62,779 nt of DNA from Pirellulales bacterium (lineage in GTDB: Bacteria > Planctomycetota > Planctomycetia > Pirellulales > Thermoguttaceae): the NCBI GenBank assembly GCA_016936015.1, contig JAFGPV010000138.1, positions 1 through 62,779 on the forward strand. Reading direction: 5' to 3'. Position numbers and translations under genes: made by a program. How positions within the stretch are numbered: position 1 is the first letter of the stretch; each line of letters begins with the position of its first letter. Of this stretch, positions 1 to 9,133 are shown one piece after another. A model generated the notes under the pieces. The model was given only the letters and a program-made list of their open reading frames with translations. It was not told the DNA's origin and searched no databases.

Positions 1-111
1 ACTCCAAGCGATGATTGAATCTGCGTCAATTTTTGAATATCAAAATTGTGGGTAAACCTAAGGCTGTTAGCCGCCGGCTATTGGATGTAACTTGAACAAC
101 CTGACACTCCC

Positions 112-1146
112 GTGCTGAAACGCGACGTTGTTAGAACCGTTTTGGAAGGAAGGCGCCCGCCTTACGTGCCCTGGGCGTGCGCCTTCACCCAAGGTGCGCG
201 GCAAAAGGTCTGCGAGCACTTCGGCAACGACGATCTCCATGCCGTGGTCGATAATCACGTTCTCTTTCTGAACCACGTCTTGACCCGCGGGGCAGTCGAA
301 TATTTTGAAGACTTGGGAAACGGCCGCGTGCGCGATCCCTTCGGCGTGGTCTGGAACCGGCGGGAGTCGAAGGAGATCGGCGTCGTCGAAGGCTGCGCGT
401 TGCCCGAACCGACGCTGGCCAATTATGGATGGCCCGATCCGCGGGATCCGCGTTTTTTTCAGTCCATTCCGGCGTTATTGCAGCGGCGCGCGGACAGCTT
501 CACCGTCTTCTGCATCAGCCATAGCCTCTTCGAGCGCGCCGCGTCGCTCCGGGGGCTAACGAACCTGATGGCCGATTTTTACGACCACCCCGGATTCGTT
601 CAAGAATTGCTCGACGCGATTGCCGATTGGAACGTGCAATTGGCCCGCGAGGCGTTGAAGCGGTTCGATCTCGACGCGGTGTACTTCGGCGACGACTGGG
701 GGCAACAACGGGGGTTGCTGATGGGGCAGCGCCTCTGGCGGGAGTTCCTCGCCCCGCCGTTTGCGCGGATGTGCCGGGCGGTCCGCGCGGCGGATAAATT
801 CGTGCTGTTGCACTCCTGCGGCGACGTGGACGAGCTGTTCGAGGACCTGATCGCGCTGGGCGTCCATTGCGTCAATCCCTTCCAGCCGGAAGTGATGAAC
901 GTCGCGGAACTTCTCCCCCGTTACCGTGGACGGCTCAGCTTTCACGGCGGCTTCTCGACGCAACACACGCTGCCCCGGGGGAGTCCCCCAGAGGTCCGCG
1001 CCGCGACCCGGCGCTTACTGGAACTGGGCGGCGCGGGAAGTTACCTTTTCGGCCCCTCGAACGCCGTGATCGACGACGTGCCGCTGGAAAACATCCTCGC
1101 GTTCCTCGGAGAAATCCGGTCCCAGCCGAATTATTCCGCTCCCTGA
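112..1146 (+). CDS. Uroporphyrinogen decarboxylase-fold (corrinoid methyltransferase-like) protein
   Basis: A 344-residue protein of the URO-D superfamily, which holds HemE and the MtaA/MtbA-type corrinoid methyltransferases. The HSCGDVDELFEDL stretch at about residues 242-254 matches the H-x-C-G zinc-site region of the methyltransferase branch, followed by a glycine/serine-rich segment (SFHGGFSTQ) and a C-terminal GPSNAVIDDVP. True HemE is better conserved at its N-terminus, so a methyltransferase-like or catabolic role is more likely than haem synthesis. The start is GTG at 112 with no clear Shine-Dalgarno. It is separated from the convergent BBP7 gene by about 60 bp. The substrate is unknown. 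Confidence 0.8.
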   Translation: MLKRDVVRTVLEGRRPPYVPWACAFTQGARQKVCEHFGNDDLHAVVDNHVLFLNHVLTRGAVEYFEDLGNGRVRDPFGVVWNRRESKEIGVVEGCALPEPTLANYGWPDPRDPRFFQSIPALLQRRADSFTVFCISHSLFERAASLRGLTNLMADFYDHPGFVQELLDAIADWNVQLAREALKRFDLDAVYFGDDWGQQRGLLMGQRLWREFLAPPFARMCRAVRAADKFVLLHSCGDVDELFEDLIALGVHCVNPFQPEVMNVAELLPRYRGRLSFHGGFSTQHTLPRGSPPEVRAATRRLLELGGAGSYLFGPSNAVIDDVPLENILAFLGEIRSQPNYSAP

Positions 1147-1204
1147 AGAAAATCTTCCCCGCGGCGGAGCGGCCGGGGCGCCGGATGGTCCGGACCGGAC
1201 TCCG

Positions 1205-2740
1205 CTACCAGGACCACTCCAATTCCAGCGTCACGCCGTGCGCGTAGATGTTGCCGTTGGCGTTGTCCCGGGCCACGGGCACATAGACCCATTCCACCTG
1301 CTCCGGAGCCAGCGCAATGCCCGTGATCCACATGAAGTCGTAGGCGGCCCGGCCGGTGAGGTTCGGCTTGAACTTGTACGAGGCCGAGAATCCGACTTCG
1401 CCGATGAACGCCGCCTGCTGCCGGCGGGCCCGGAGGTCCTCGTTGAACCTGACGTCGCTTAAGGGATAGCCCTCGGTAACCTGATTGGCAATGTACTGTT
1501 TGCAATCCGAGAAATTGACGTAAGCGCCGACTTTCGAGCGGATGGCCCAATTCCATTTACAACGGCGGAAGAGCATTTCGGCGCCGAACTGCAAGCCGAA
1601 CAGGTCGTTTTGCGTTTGCACGTTGTAATCGGCGCTGGTGAGGTATGATTGGTCGTTCACGACAACCGTTCCTTCGCTGTGATACAGAAAACCGTCGCCG
1701 ACGGTCATGTAGCGCAGGCCGACGAGGTACGACATGATCGCGCTGGGTTGGCATTCCCTCCGCCATCGGCCGTTGGGATGAAGGACCAGTTGGTCCGGCC
1801 TTCCCCGGGGCCGCAAGCGGAGGTTCAGCTCCCAATTGTGCATTTCGCTGTGCAGGGAAAAGTTCTGCCGTTCAACAAAGTCGAATCCACCAACGCCGAA
1901 AGGATGCGCCGGAACGGTTCGGTTGGCTGAATAGAGAGCCCATTGTGAAATCACCAGCGGGGTCACGATCCTGCCCGCCGTAAAAACCGCCGTTTGATCG
2001 CCTATTGGGATTTGGACGACTTCAGGATCCACCGCCACCGCGAAAGAATCCACCCAGGTGTTCATCCCCCAATACGTGAATTCCAAAAAATCGTCCCGGT
2101 CCTGCGAGTCTCTTCCCAAATAGCGCCCCACGGTGGCGTAATACCCAGGGGCAACATCGTAACTGGCCGAGCGCGTGTTATCCAACTCAAGGTAAGACAG
2201 TCCGCCAAAGACCGTTGAACCGTCGCTGAGGGTGTTATAGTAGGGAAACACGATATTCCCCAAGGACTGGGGCCGGGGACGACTCCGTGTCAGGAGCCGC
2301 GCGCCTTGCTCCGTGTACCACAATGGCGGCGTGCAGTAGCCGCCGCCGCAGACGCAACAGCAATCGCCGGCATCGCAGCCGTCCCAGAGGCCGTTCTCGA
2401 TCCCCGGCATCATGGTGCAGCCCGTCTCCTGATACCGGTCGGGCGGCATCAGATCGGGATACAACTCCTCGGAATCGGCATTTCCCCTTGCATTGGAGGG
2501 GGGTGGCCTTCTGAGTGGACCTTGAGAGGAATAAGCGTCGGCCCTCGGCTCCTCCGGCAACCAATAAGGTTCGGCAGTAGTGTCTGGCGGGCCGGGCTGC
2601 TGAGCCACTCGGTAGGTCCGGGGGGCGCTGACTCGCCCTCGATATTGGGTGGGATAGGATCTCTGGGCAAAAACCTGACCGCCCATCAGCATCCCAATTC
2701 CCACGAATCCTGCCAGCATTCGCTTGATTGCCGAATTCAC
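1205..2740 (-). CDS. BBP7 (DUF1551)-type outer-membrane beta-barrel protein
   Basis: A 511-residue protein with a Sec signal peptide (positively charged start, hydrophobic core LAGFVGIGMLMGG, then VFAQ). A proline/arginine-rich linker and a Cys-rich patch (CDAGDCCCVCGGGYC, about residues 124-138) precede a long region of alternating aromatic strands ending in LELEWSW, an aromatic-ending strand as in outer-membrane barrels. This matches the family that is expanded in planctomycetes and named BBP7. The start is GTG at 2740, chosen because AAGGAGG lies 7-8 nt upstream. Its cargo is unknown. The Cys patch could be for surface crosslinking or metal binding, which is inference. Confidence 0.75.
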   Translation of the reverse strand: MNSAIKRMLAGFVGIGMLMGGQVFAQRSYPTQYRGRVSAPRTYRVAQQPGPPDTTAEPYWLPEEPRADAYSSQGPLRRPPPSNARGNADSEELYPDLMPPDRYQETGCTMMPGIENGLWDGCDAGDCCCVCGGGYCTPPLWYTEQGARLLTRSRPRPQSLGNIVFPYYNTLSDGSTVFGGLSYLELDNTRSASYDVAPGYYATVGRYLGRDSQDRDDFLEFTYWGMNTWVDSFAVAVDPEVVQIPIGDQTAVFTAGRIVTPLVISQWALYSANRTVPAHPFGVGGFDFVERQNFSLHSEMHNWELNLRLRPRGRPDQLVLHPNGRWRRECQPSAIMSYLVGLRYMTVGDGFLYHSEGTVVVNDQSYLTSADYNVQTQNDLFGLQFGAEMLFRRCKWNWAIRSKVGAYVNFSDCKQYIANQVTEGYPLSDVRFNEDLRARRQQAAFIGEVGFSASYKFKPNLTGRAAYDFMWITGIALAPEQVEWVYVPVARDNANGNIYAHGVTLELEWSW

Positions 2741-3230
2741 CTGTATATCCTCCTTGAAATTCCTTGCTGGCTAAAAAATGGGACTGCTGCCTTTTGTAAT
2801 GCGTCTTTCAGGCCGTTTCGATAATAAGGAACCAATCCTCCCTTTCCAGCTAGCGCAGGAACGAGGCGGCATGATAATTTCTCGCCAGAGGAATCGGCAT
2901 TATTCTGCCCGCAAAATAGAAATATCCGGCAAATTTTAAGAAGAAAGCGTAAAATATGCTATCGGAAATGTCGTTGTAGATTGCCCCGCATGCTTATACT
3001 GTGCATTTTCAATGATAGATCAGGGGCCAGAGAACAAGAATCCTGAATTGCCTATATTTCATTTACATTGCAAACATCTGTTTCCTGCCCCCTTTTTCCT
3101 GATCCCTTTATCCCTGACCCCTGACCTCTTGTCCCTATTTTCCTATCCCCTTTTCCCTATTCCCTATGTCCCTTGTTACAGGCCGATTCGGCCATTAAGA
3201 TAGAGTTTTCCCGTCGTTTGAGGACCTTTT
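2741..3230. other. Non-coding gap upstream of ilvN
   Basis: A 490-bp gap between the divergent BBP7 and ilvN genes. It is AT-rich up to about 3010 and then turns into a pyrimidine-rich array. A TATACT hexamer at 2995-3000 is a possible -10 for ilvN, leaving a leader of about 220 nt that contains the array. I see no convincing gene; the open frame across 3012-3203 is low-complexity translation of the array. Confidence 0.6.
3019..3175. repeat. Tandem-unit inverted-repeat island (GGGG-CAG / CCCTGAC dialect)
   Basis: A short purine arm (3019-3036, ATCAGGGGCCAGAGAAC) faces a long pyrimidine array (about 3087-3175) made of degenerate CCCTGAC/CCCTATT units. Pairing is partial. It lies in the ilvN leader. 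Confidence 0.6.
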
Positions 3231-3728
3231 ATGCGTCACGTTATCTCTGCCTTGGTCCAGAACGTGCCCGGCGTGCTCTCCCACATTTCGGGGATGCTCG
3301 CATCCCGCGGATATAATATCGACAGTCTCGCGGTGGGCGAGACCGAGGACCCTCAACTCTCGCGGATGACCTTCGTGGTCGTCGGCGACAACAAGGTCCT
3401 GGAACAGGTCCGTAAGCAATTAGAAAAGATCGTCACCGTGGTCCGCGTGGACGACATCAGTTCGCAAAATCACGTGGAACGCGATTTGATGCTGATCAAG
3501 GTCTCCGCACCCCCGGGAAAGCGCCGGGACATCAGCGAACTTACCGACATCTTCCGCGGCCGGATCGTCGACGTCTCGCCGGAAGACCTGATGATCGAGA
3601 TCTCCGGCCAGGAAAAGAAAATCGAGGCCTTTATCGAACTCATGCGCCCCTTCGGCATCCAGGAGGTGGTCCGCACCGGGCGGATCGCGATGGTGCGAGG
3701 GAATGCCGGAGGAAAGGATGAGGGATGA
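3231..3728 (+). CDS. ilvN: Acetolactate synthase small (regulatory) subunit
   Basis: A 165-residue regulatory subunit of acetohydroxyacid synthase, the first common step of valine, leucine and isoleucine synthesis. The N-terminal ACT domain is plain (RHVISALVQNVPGVLSHISG, then GYNIDSLAVG), and the C-terminal domain carries RDLMLIKV and the EVVRTGRIAMVRG ending typical of IlvN/IlvH. The start is ATG at 3231 with GAGGA upstream. The gene is followed by ilvC, but the catalytic subunit ilvB is not in the window. The last codons (GKDEG) and the TGA stop are read from a GGATGAG repeat array, so the natural C-terminus seems to have been replaced by repeat sequence. Confidence 0.95.
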   Translation: MRHVISALVQNVPGVLSHISGMLASRGYNIDSLAVGETEDPQLSRMTFVVVGDNKVLEQVRKQLEKIVTVVRVDDISSQNHVERDLMLIKVSAPPGKRRDISELTDIFRGRIVDVSPEDLMIEISGQEKKIEAFIELMRPFGIQEVVRTGRIAMVRGNAGGKDEG

Positions 3729-3741
3729 AGGATGTAGGATG
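3716..3741 (+). repeat. One-sided GGATGAG tandem array
   Basis: Four degenerate GGATGAG/GGATGAA/GGATGTA units run through the end and stop codon of ilvN. No facing CTCATCC arm is found before ilvC. The same dialect appears two-armed at 5235-5360 and 17290-17491. Confidence 0.8.
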
Positions 3742-3814
3742 AAAATTGCTTTCTCGACCCGAAACTCTTGTTTCGTTTCGGGATTATCTTTCTAACAAAC
3801 AGCAAGGACAAACC

Positions 3815-4819
3815 ATGCCCGCAAAAATCTACTACGACAAAGACGCCGATCTATCCATATTAAAAGGCAAGACGATCGCCATTCTGGGCTACGGTTCGCA
3901 GGGACACGCCCACGCCCAGAACCTGCGGGAGAGCGGCTGCAACGTGATCGTGGCGGAGCTGCCCGGCACGGCGAATTACGAACAAGCGGTCAAGGACGGC
4001 TTCCAGCCGTTGACGGCCTCCGAGGCCGTCAAGAAGGGCGATCTGATTACGATCCTGCTTCCCGATGAAATCCAGGCCGACGTCTTCCGGGCACACGTCC
4101 GTGAGCACCTCCGGCCGGGCAACGTGCTGGTCTGTTCGCACGGATTCAACGTGCATTTCGGGCAATTCGACATCCCCGAGGGGGTATCCACGATCCTGGT
4201 GGCCCCGAAAGGCCCGGGCCATTTGGTGCGTTCCGAATACGTCCGGGGCGCCGGCGTTCCGTGCCTGATCGCCCTGTTGGAAGGGGCCTCCGCCGACGCC
4301 AAAAAAATCGGCCTGGCGTACGCCAAGGGGATCGGCGGCACCCGGGCCGGCGTGATCGAAACCACCTTTGCCGAGGAGACGGAGACCGACCTGTTCGGCG
4401 AGCAGGTGGTCCTCTGCGGCGGGCTGTCGGCGCTGATCAAGGCCGGCTACGAGACGCTGGTGGCGGCTGGTTATCAACCGGAGATGGCCTATTTCGAGTG
4501 CGTTCATGAGGTCAAATTGATCGTCGACTTGATCTACCAGGGCGGTCTGAACTACATGCGGTACAGCGTCTCAAACACGGCCGAGTACGGCGACTACACC
4601 CGCGGCCCGCGGATCGTGACCGACCAGACCAAGGCCGAGATGAAGCGGATCCTGGAGGAGATCCGCGACGGCCGATTCGCCCGGGAATGGATCCTGGAAA
4701 ACAAGGCCCACGCCCCCGCCTTCAAGGCGCTCCGCCGCCGGGAACGCTCCCACGCGGTGGAACAGGTCGGCCGTCAACTCCGCCGCCTGATGTCCTGGAT
4801 CAACGCCAAAGAGGTCTAA
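3815..4819 (+). CDS. ilvC: Ketol-acid reductoisomerase (NADP+)
   Basis: A 334-residue class I ketol-acid reductoisomerase, which isomerises and reduces acetolactate or acetohydroxybutyrate in branched-chain amino acid synthesis. The Rossmann motif [13 protein letters not shown] lies at about residues 23-35. The C-terminal knotted domain shows ETDLFGEQ and the conserved FECVHE. The frame is open from 3746, but ATG 3815 is preferred: it starts with the usual [13 protein letters not shown] and has AAGGA 6 nt upstream. The length is normal for the short class I form. It is probably co-transcribed with ilvN, 86 bp upstream. Confidence 0.97.
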   Translation: MPAKIYYDKDADLSILKGKTIAILGYGSQGHAHAQNLRESGCNVIVAELPGTANYEQAVKDGFQPLTASEAVKKGDLITILLPDEIQADVFRAHVREHLRPGNVLVCSHGFNVHFGQFDIPEGVSTILVAPKGPGHLVRSEYVRGAGVPCLIALLEGASADAKKIGLAYAKGIGGTRAGVIETTFAEETETDLFGEQVVLCGGLSALIKAGYETLVAAGYQPEMAYFECVHEVKLIVDLIYQGGLNYMRYSVSNTAEYGDYTRGPRIVTDQTKAEMKRILEEIRDGRFAREWILENKAHAPAFKALRRRERSHAVEQVGRQLRRLMSWINAKEV

Positions 4820-4833
4820 TCCCGTTTGATGGA

Positions 4834-4854
4834 GGACAGGTTGGCAACCTGTCC
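4834..4854. repeat. 9-bp hairpin GGACAGGTT-GGC-AACCTGTCC
   Basis: A perfect 9-bp inverted repeat with a 3-nt loop, 15 nt after the ilvC stop. There is no T-run, so it is a dispersed palindrome or a weak terminator rather than a classical one. Confidence 0.7.
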
Positions 4855-4957
4855 TACGGATGCGAAAAAATTGCCCTTGCAGCAGATTCGGGAAAAAAAG
4901 AAGATAAGCCCCGTCGCAAGGATTCTACTTAACTTGGGGGGGAAGCGAGGCGGTTGC

Positions 4958-5230
4958 ATGAGCACTCAAGCCAGCCCGTGCCGGACGCTCTTTGACGAAC
5001 TGAAGCCCGGCGATCGGATCGAGGTCGAACACATGGTCACCATCGGCCGACGGAGTTGGCCCTCTCGGACCGCGGGAATGGTTGTGCGGACCGAGCGACG
5101 GCGGCACGGCCTGCACGTTCATCGGAATTTCGACGACGCCGTCTTCAGCGACTCCATCCTCCTGGAGCTTCCCGACGGAGAGCTGACCAACGTCACCGTG
5201 GACGAATTCACCCATCTCCGCCGGGCGTAA
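4958..5230 (+). CDS. Small conserved hypothetical protein
   Basis: A 90-residue basic soluble protein (TLFDELKPGDRIEVEH, then VVRTERRRHGLH and a TVDEFTHLRR ending). The alternating pattern suggests a small beta-barrel, and I recall similar short proteins in planctomycetes, but no function is known to me. ATG 4958 is chosen over the in-frame start at 4826 because the upstream part reads through the palindrome at 4834-4854 and looks non-coding. A GC-rich coding signal ends cleanly at 5230, before a repeat island. Confidence 0.6.
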   Translation: MSTQASPCRTLFDELKPGDRIEVEHMVTIGRRSWPSRTAGMVVRTERRRHGLHVHRNFDDAVFSDSILLELPDGELTNVTVDEFTHLRRA

Positions 5231-5234
5231 ATAA

Positions 5235-5360
5235 AGGATGATGAGGGATGAAGGATGAGTTAAGCAATTATGGAACGATAAATCCATAATGAAATACTTC
5301 TTCTCCCATTTTATAATAATAACGTTATTCCTCATCCTTCATCCCTCATCCTTCATCCTT
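5235..5360. repeat. Two-armed GGATGAG / CTCATCC island
   Basis: The left arm at 5240-5259 (GATGAGGGATGAAGGATGAG) is the exact reverse complement of 5331-5350, giving 20 bp of perfect stem around a 71-nt AT-rich loop. The right arm continues to 5360 and abuts the start of the radical SAM gene. Confidence 0.9.
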
Positions 5361-5367
5361 GATTTTC

Positions 5368-6240
5368 ATGCCGCCGAATCCCCTCTTTCAATCCCATCCC
5401 CGGGCGTTTGGGCGTTTTCGCTACGTGTATCCCGTGGTCAGCCGGCGCGCCGGGGGGATCTCCCTGGGGATCAATCTCAATCGCGACCGGTTCTGTAATT
5501 TCAACTGCGTGTACTGCCAGGTCGATCGCACGCAGCCGGGCACGGCGGAACCGGTCGATCTGAAGCAACTCGATCGGGAATTGGACGCCGTGGCGGAGCA
5601 ATTTTCTTCGGGGGCGCTTTTTCAGGAGCCGCCGTTTTCCCGCGTCCCGCCGGAACTCCGCCGGCTGAACGACGCAGCCTTCAGCGGCGACGGCGAGCCG
5701 ACGGCCTCTCCGCTTTTCGGCCCGGCGGTCGCCGTGGCGGCCGAGGTCCGACGCCGGCGCCGCCTCGACGCGCTGAAGCTCGTGCTGATCACCAACGCCA
5801 GCCTCTTGCATCAAGAGCCGGTCCGCCAGGCCCTGGACCTGCTCGACCGGAACCACGGCGAAATCTGGGCCAAGCTCGACGCCGGCACCGAAGCGTATTA
5901 CCGGCAGGTGGCGCGCTCCGCCGTCCCTTTTCAACGGATTCTGACCAATCTCCGCGATGCGGCCCGAGCGCGGCCGATCGTCATTCAATCGCTTTTTCCG
6001 CAGATGCACGGCCTCCCGCCGCCGCCGGAGGAGATACCGGCCTACTGCCGCCGCCTCGGCGAAATTCTCGCCGCGGGCGGGAAGATTCAAACCGTGCAGA
6101 TTTACACCGTCGCGCGGGCGCCCGCCGATTTCTGGGTCACGCCCCTTCCCGACGCCGATCTGGACCGCATCGCGGAAACGGTGCGGAGGGAGACCGGGGT
6201 GGACGCGACGGCGTATTATGGATACGCAGTAGAGAAATGA
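5368..6240 (+). CDS. Radical SAM protein
   Basis: A radical SAM enzyme of about 290 residues. The cluster motif CNFNCVYC lies at about residues 45-52 (C-x3-C-x2-C), followed by a VDRTQPG segment and a SGDGEPT stretch equivalent to the SAM-binding GGE-type motif. The YVYPVVSRRAGGISLGINL start resembles the small COG0731-like (wyosine synthase-like) radical SAM proteins. The reaction is unknown. The start is ATG 5368; a TTG at 5359 is also in frame. The TGA stop (6238-6240) lies inside the first unit of the GAATGACGAA array that follows. Confidence 0.8.
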   Translation: MPPNPLFQSHPRAFGRFRYVYPVVSRRAGGISLGINLNRDRFCNFNCVYCQVDRTQPGTAEPVDLKQLDRELDAVAEQFSSGALFQEPPFSRVPPELRRLNDAAFSGDGEPTASPLFGPAVAVAAEVRRRRRLDALKLVLITNASLLHQEPVRQALDLLDRNHGEIWAKLDAGTEAYYRQVARSAVPFQRILTNLRDAARARPIVIQSLFPQMHGLPPPPEEIPAYCRRLGEILAAGGKIQTVQIYTVARAPADFWVTPLPDADLDRIAETVRRETGVDATAYYGYAVEK

Positions 6241-6378
6241 CGAATGACGAAATCCGAATGACGAAAGAAATCCGAATGACTAAGGACGAAGGAAAACGGT
6301 AAACTTTCGACATTCGGCATTCGAGCTTCTTTCGTCATTCGGATTTCGTCATTCGTCATTCTGCCGCAATCGTCATTC
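6238..6378. repeat. Two-armed GAATGACGAA / TTCGTCATTC island
   Basis: The left arm (6238-6291) holds repeats of GAATGACGAA and AATCCGAATGAC; the right arm (6306-6378) holds their reverse complement. It sits between the convergent ends of the radical SAM gene and the next minus-strand gene, and could act as a bidirectional terminator. Confidence 0.9.
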
Positions 6379-6390
6379 TGCCGCTCTCGC

Positions 6391-7320
6391 TCAGCGTCGG
6401 ATCGTCTGCTGTTGCCGCCGGGCGGTTTCCACGTCATCCAGGAACTGACGGAGCGCGACGGCGGTGGGTTTTTGGGCGATGTCGTCGGTCAGTTTGAAGA
6501 ATTCGCCGCGGACCTGCGGCGAGACGTCCTGGAGCCGGGAGGCAAGCCGCTGGACGCCGCGGCTGTTGACTTCGATCGTCCGCGACAGGCTCCCGACGAA
6601 CGCCACTGTCTGGTAGAAATTGTGGTCAGCCACTTTTCCGAAGATCGGCTGTAAGGTTTTGGTCACCCACTGGACGGCCCCCGGATCGACCGACAAAAAC
6701 ATGTCGAGCCGGTTGGAAATGTAATACCGGTCGTCGGTGTCGCGGAGGTAGCCGGTCTTCAGCAGGAACAGCGCCCGGCCGCCCACCGAACGCGCCACCG
6801 CTCCCTGATACTCCCCCTCGACGTAGAGCAATTGCGTGTCATAACTTTGATACAAAAGCTCCACCGTGGCCGTGGTGCCGGAACTCTCCTTCATCCGGTA
6901 CAGGCGGGGAGCCGTCTCCTGCAACTGCAACTGGCTGATGCGGAGCTCTTTCCAGATGTTGACCACCACGTCGGGATGCCGGGTGAGAAACAAATACAGG
7001 TCCGGATCGCAGTCGATCACGCGGACCGGCATGTGGTGGTAGAGGGTGAGGTTTTCGAGCACGGCCCGGACCTTCTTCCGATCCTGGGCGTCAAGTTTCT
7101 CCAACGGCAGGGCGCCGATGGCCAGTTGCCGGGCCGACTCGCCGTTCCGATCCCGGGCACGTTCCCGGCCGGCGGGGCGGGATAATTCCGCTCCCGGCAG
7201 ACCGGAGGCGCACAGGCAGAGCAACGCCGCGGAAATTCCAGAAAGGCAGCATCCCACAATACGACAAGAATGACCCTGGCCCGGCCGAATCACGGCCCGG
7301 ATCGTCGAAAACGAGTACAT
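6391..7320 (-). CDS. Exported conserved protein of unknown function
   Basis: A 309-residue protein with an N-terminal hydrophobic segment (CCLSGISAALLCLCASGLPG) that looks like a signal peptide with a Cys-rich border, possibly a lipoprotein. The rest is soluble and mixed alpha/beta, with no catalytic motif I recognise (LYLFLTRHPDVVVNIWKEL; YYISNRLDMFLSVDPGAVQW). ATG 7320 is preferred over the upstream in-frame start at 7443 because GAGGGGGG lies just before it and the upstream codons read poorly. It is divergent from the HEAT-repeat gene. Confidence 0.65.
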   Translation of the reverse strand: MYSFSTIRAVIRPGQGHSCRIVGCCLSGISAALLCLCASGLPGAELSRPAGRERARDRNGESARQLAIGALPLEKLDAQDRKKVRAVLENLTLYHHMPVRVIDCDPDLYLFLTRHPDVVVNIWKELRISQLQLQETAPRLYRMKESSGTTATVELLYQSYDTQLLYVEGEYQGAVARSVGGRALFLLKTGYLRDTDDRYYISNRLDMFLSVDPGAVQWVTKTLQPIFGKVADHNFYQTVAFVGSLSRTIEVNSRGVQRLASRLQDVSPQVRGEFFKLTDDIAQKPTAVALRQFLDDVETARRQQQTIRR

Positions 7321-7554
7321 TGTCCCCCCTCTATTCCCAATCGTTGGTCCTTTTCCCAGCGAAAGCGTTTCTGTACTCCTGATTATTCGGATTACGGAGC
7401 TTTTGACCGTCAGTGAAAGTTTACAGAGACGGAAAAATGTCAATCTGGGACATATAGGAAACGTCGCGTAAATCGAAAACTTTCTCCCGTGAGGATATTG
7501 CCCTTGAAAAGAAGCCGGAAATCCTGAAAATTCCGCTCCCTTGGAGACGTACGG

Positions 7555-9024
7555 ATGGCGATGCCGCGGCCTGCCAATCCCGATCGACGCGATTCAGGCC
7601 CGAAAGAGACCGGCCGCGGCGCCCTGCGCCGTTTCGACGCCCCGGAGGATTTTTCCGCTCCGCACTTCCCGCCGCGATCCGCCGTCGTCCGAGGGTGGTC
7701 GAAAATCAAGCCCTTCCTGCCGCCGTTGCTGCACGTTACGTCGCTTGCTTTGCTCTTCGGCGGAATTCTCTGGGGGCTGTCCGCCATGTATCGGACGTAT
7801 CCCCAAATCGCCGCTTCGTACTGGCGGCGGCAATTGCCCGCGGCGTCGGTCTCCTCGGCGGAAAGAATTCTCCGTCGGGCGTCCTCCCTGGGCGACGCCG
7901 GCCTGCCGGTGTTGGTCGAGGCGCTCGATGCAAAACAGCCTTCGGTGGCGGCAGCCGCAAAGCGACAACTCGGCGCCCTGCTGGCCCACTGGCAGCATCA
8001 GCCGGCCGCGCAACGGAGCGTCCACGCGCTGGCGCTGGTCGAGGCCCTGGCCGAGGCCGTCGAGCGTTTCGGCCCCTCCGCCCAGAGCGACGCCGCGGAA
8101 CTGGCGCAACAAATCCTGGAAAGCGAATTGGCGGGCACGGGAAACGAGACTTTGCGGATCCTGGCCGCGAGCGAGAAAGTGATCCGGGCGCACCACGCCT
8201 CTCCGCGCCGCGGCCCTTCCGCTCCGGATTCCCTCTATTCGCAATCGAGCGGGAGAGGCGTCTTGCCGTCCCGGGGAGGCGTCTTGCGGGCGGTGAGCCG
8301 GGACACTTCTTCGGCGAAGACGCTGTTGGCGGATCTCCCCCCGCTGCCCGGCGGCGGATTATCGGTGGGGCCGCAGATGCCGGCAAAACGGGGATCCGGG
8401 ACAGAATCTCTTCCGCCCCATAGCCGGAGCGGCGCCTTGCCGTTACGACCGCTGGCCGCCGACCCGCAACTCCAGAAGATCCCTACCCCGGAACAGCGCA
8501 TCGTGCCGCCGCCGCCCCCGACGGAGAAAAACGTCCGCGCTTTACGGCATGAGGACTCGCTGACCGGATCGTCTCCGCCCTCGGCCCCCGGCGCCCCGGG
8601 CGGTCCCCCTGTGGAGCCGCCGCGGCCGCGGATGACCGATTCGCAAGCGACGTATTGGATGCGGGCGCTCCGTTCCTCCGACCCTCAAATTGTCGCCCAG
8701 GCGGAATCGGTTTTGGCGGAGCGGGGTTTTTCGGCGGTCGAACGGGATCTTGCCCGGCGGCTCTACGATCCGGACCGCCGGGTGCGGCAGGCCCTGGCGG
8801 AGACGCTGCCCGACGTGCCGCGGATCGACGCGGCCGCCTGGATGTTCCAGCTTTGCCGGGACGACGATCCGGAGGTACGCTGGACGGCGTATACGTTCTT
8901 GGCCACGACGCCCGATCCCCGGCTGCTGTTGCGTCTGGAGAGCCTTGCCCGGCGGGATCCCGATCCGCGGATCCAAGACCTGGCCGACCGTCTCGGAACG
9001 CGGACCGGCGCGCCGAGAAGATGA
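7555..9024 (+). CDS. Membrane-anchored HEAT-repeat protein
   Basis: A 489-residue protein with a basic, proline-rich N-terminus, one membrane segment (about residues 57-78, LLHVTSLALLFGGILWGL), a helical region (about 90-200), a low-complexity Pro/Gly/Ser linker (about 210-360) and C-terminal HEAT-like repeats (YWMRALRSSDPQIVAQ, then DPDRRVRQALAETLPDV and DDDPEVRWTAYTFLATT). HEAT arrays usually bind other proteins. The partner is unknown. ATG 7555 has GGAG 8 nt upstream. The gene points toward the T2SS cluster but is on the opposite strand. Confidence 0.7.
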   Translation: MAMPRPANPDRRDSGPKETGRGALRRFDAPEDFSAPHFPPRSAVVRGWSKIKPFLPPLLHVTSLALLFGGILWGLSAMYRTYPQIAASYWRRQLPAASVSSAERILRRASSLGDAGLPVLVEALDAKQPSVAAAAKRQLGALLAHWQHQPAAQRSVHALALVEALAEAVERFGPSAQSDAAELAQQILESELAGTGNETLRILAASEKVIRAHHASPRRGPSAPDSLYSQSSGRGVLPSRGGVLRAVSRDTSSAKTLLADLPPLPGGGLSVGPQMPAKRGSGTESLPPHSRSGALPLRPLAADPQLQKIPTPEQRIVPPPPPTEKNVRALRHEDSLTGSSPPSAPGAPGGPPVEPPRPRMTDSQATYWMRALRSSDPQIVAQAESVLAERGFSAVERDLARRLYDPDRRVRQALAETLPDVPRIDAAAWMFQLCRDDDPEVRWTAYTFLATTPDPRLLLRLESLARRDPDPRIQDLADRLGTRTGAPRR

Positions 9025-9041
9025 CCGGGGAGATCGCAAGC

Positions 9042-9114
9042 GTTTAGTCCCGGCCCTTGTGCCGGGTGAGGGGGAGAAGATGGTCTCCGCCCGGCACAAG
9101 TGCCGGGGCCAAAC
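9042..9114. repeat. Inverted repeat, GTTTAGYCCCGGC family
   Basis: Two 25-nt arms (9042-9066 and 9090-9114) pair at 22 of 25 positions around a 23-nt loop, sharing GTTTAG and CTTGTGCCGGG. It lies between the convergent HEAT-repeat and PilO-like genes. A second copy of the family is at 14663-14733. Confidence 0.85.
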
Positions 9115-9133
9115 TCGTGATACGATTGAAGAT

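Noticed and set aside
3019-3175. CRISPR-like tandem units
   Set aside because: The units are 7-9 nt without spacers of constant length, and two arms face each other; that is not a CRISPR array. The same holds for all tandem islands.
3012-3203. A 63-codon frame upstream of ilvN as a leader peptide
   Set aside because: It is mostly a translation of the pyrimidine array and has no branched-chain residue cluster that would point to attenuation.
4834-4854. Classical terminator after ilvC
   Set aside because: A perfect stem but no T-run follows, so I list it as a repeat only.
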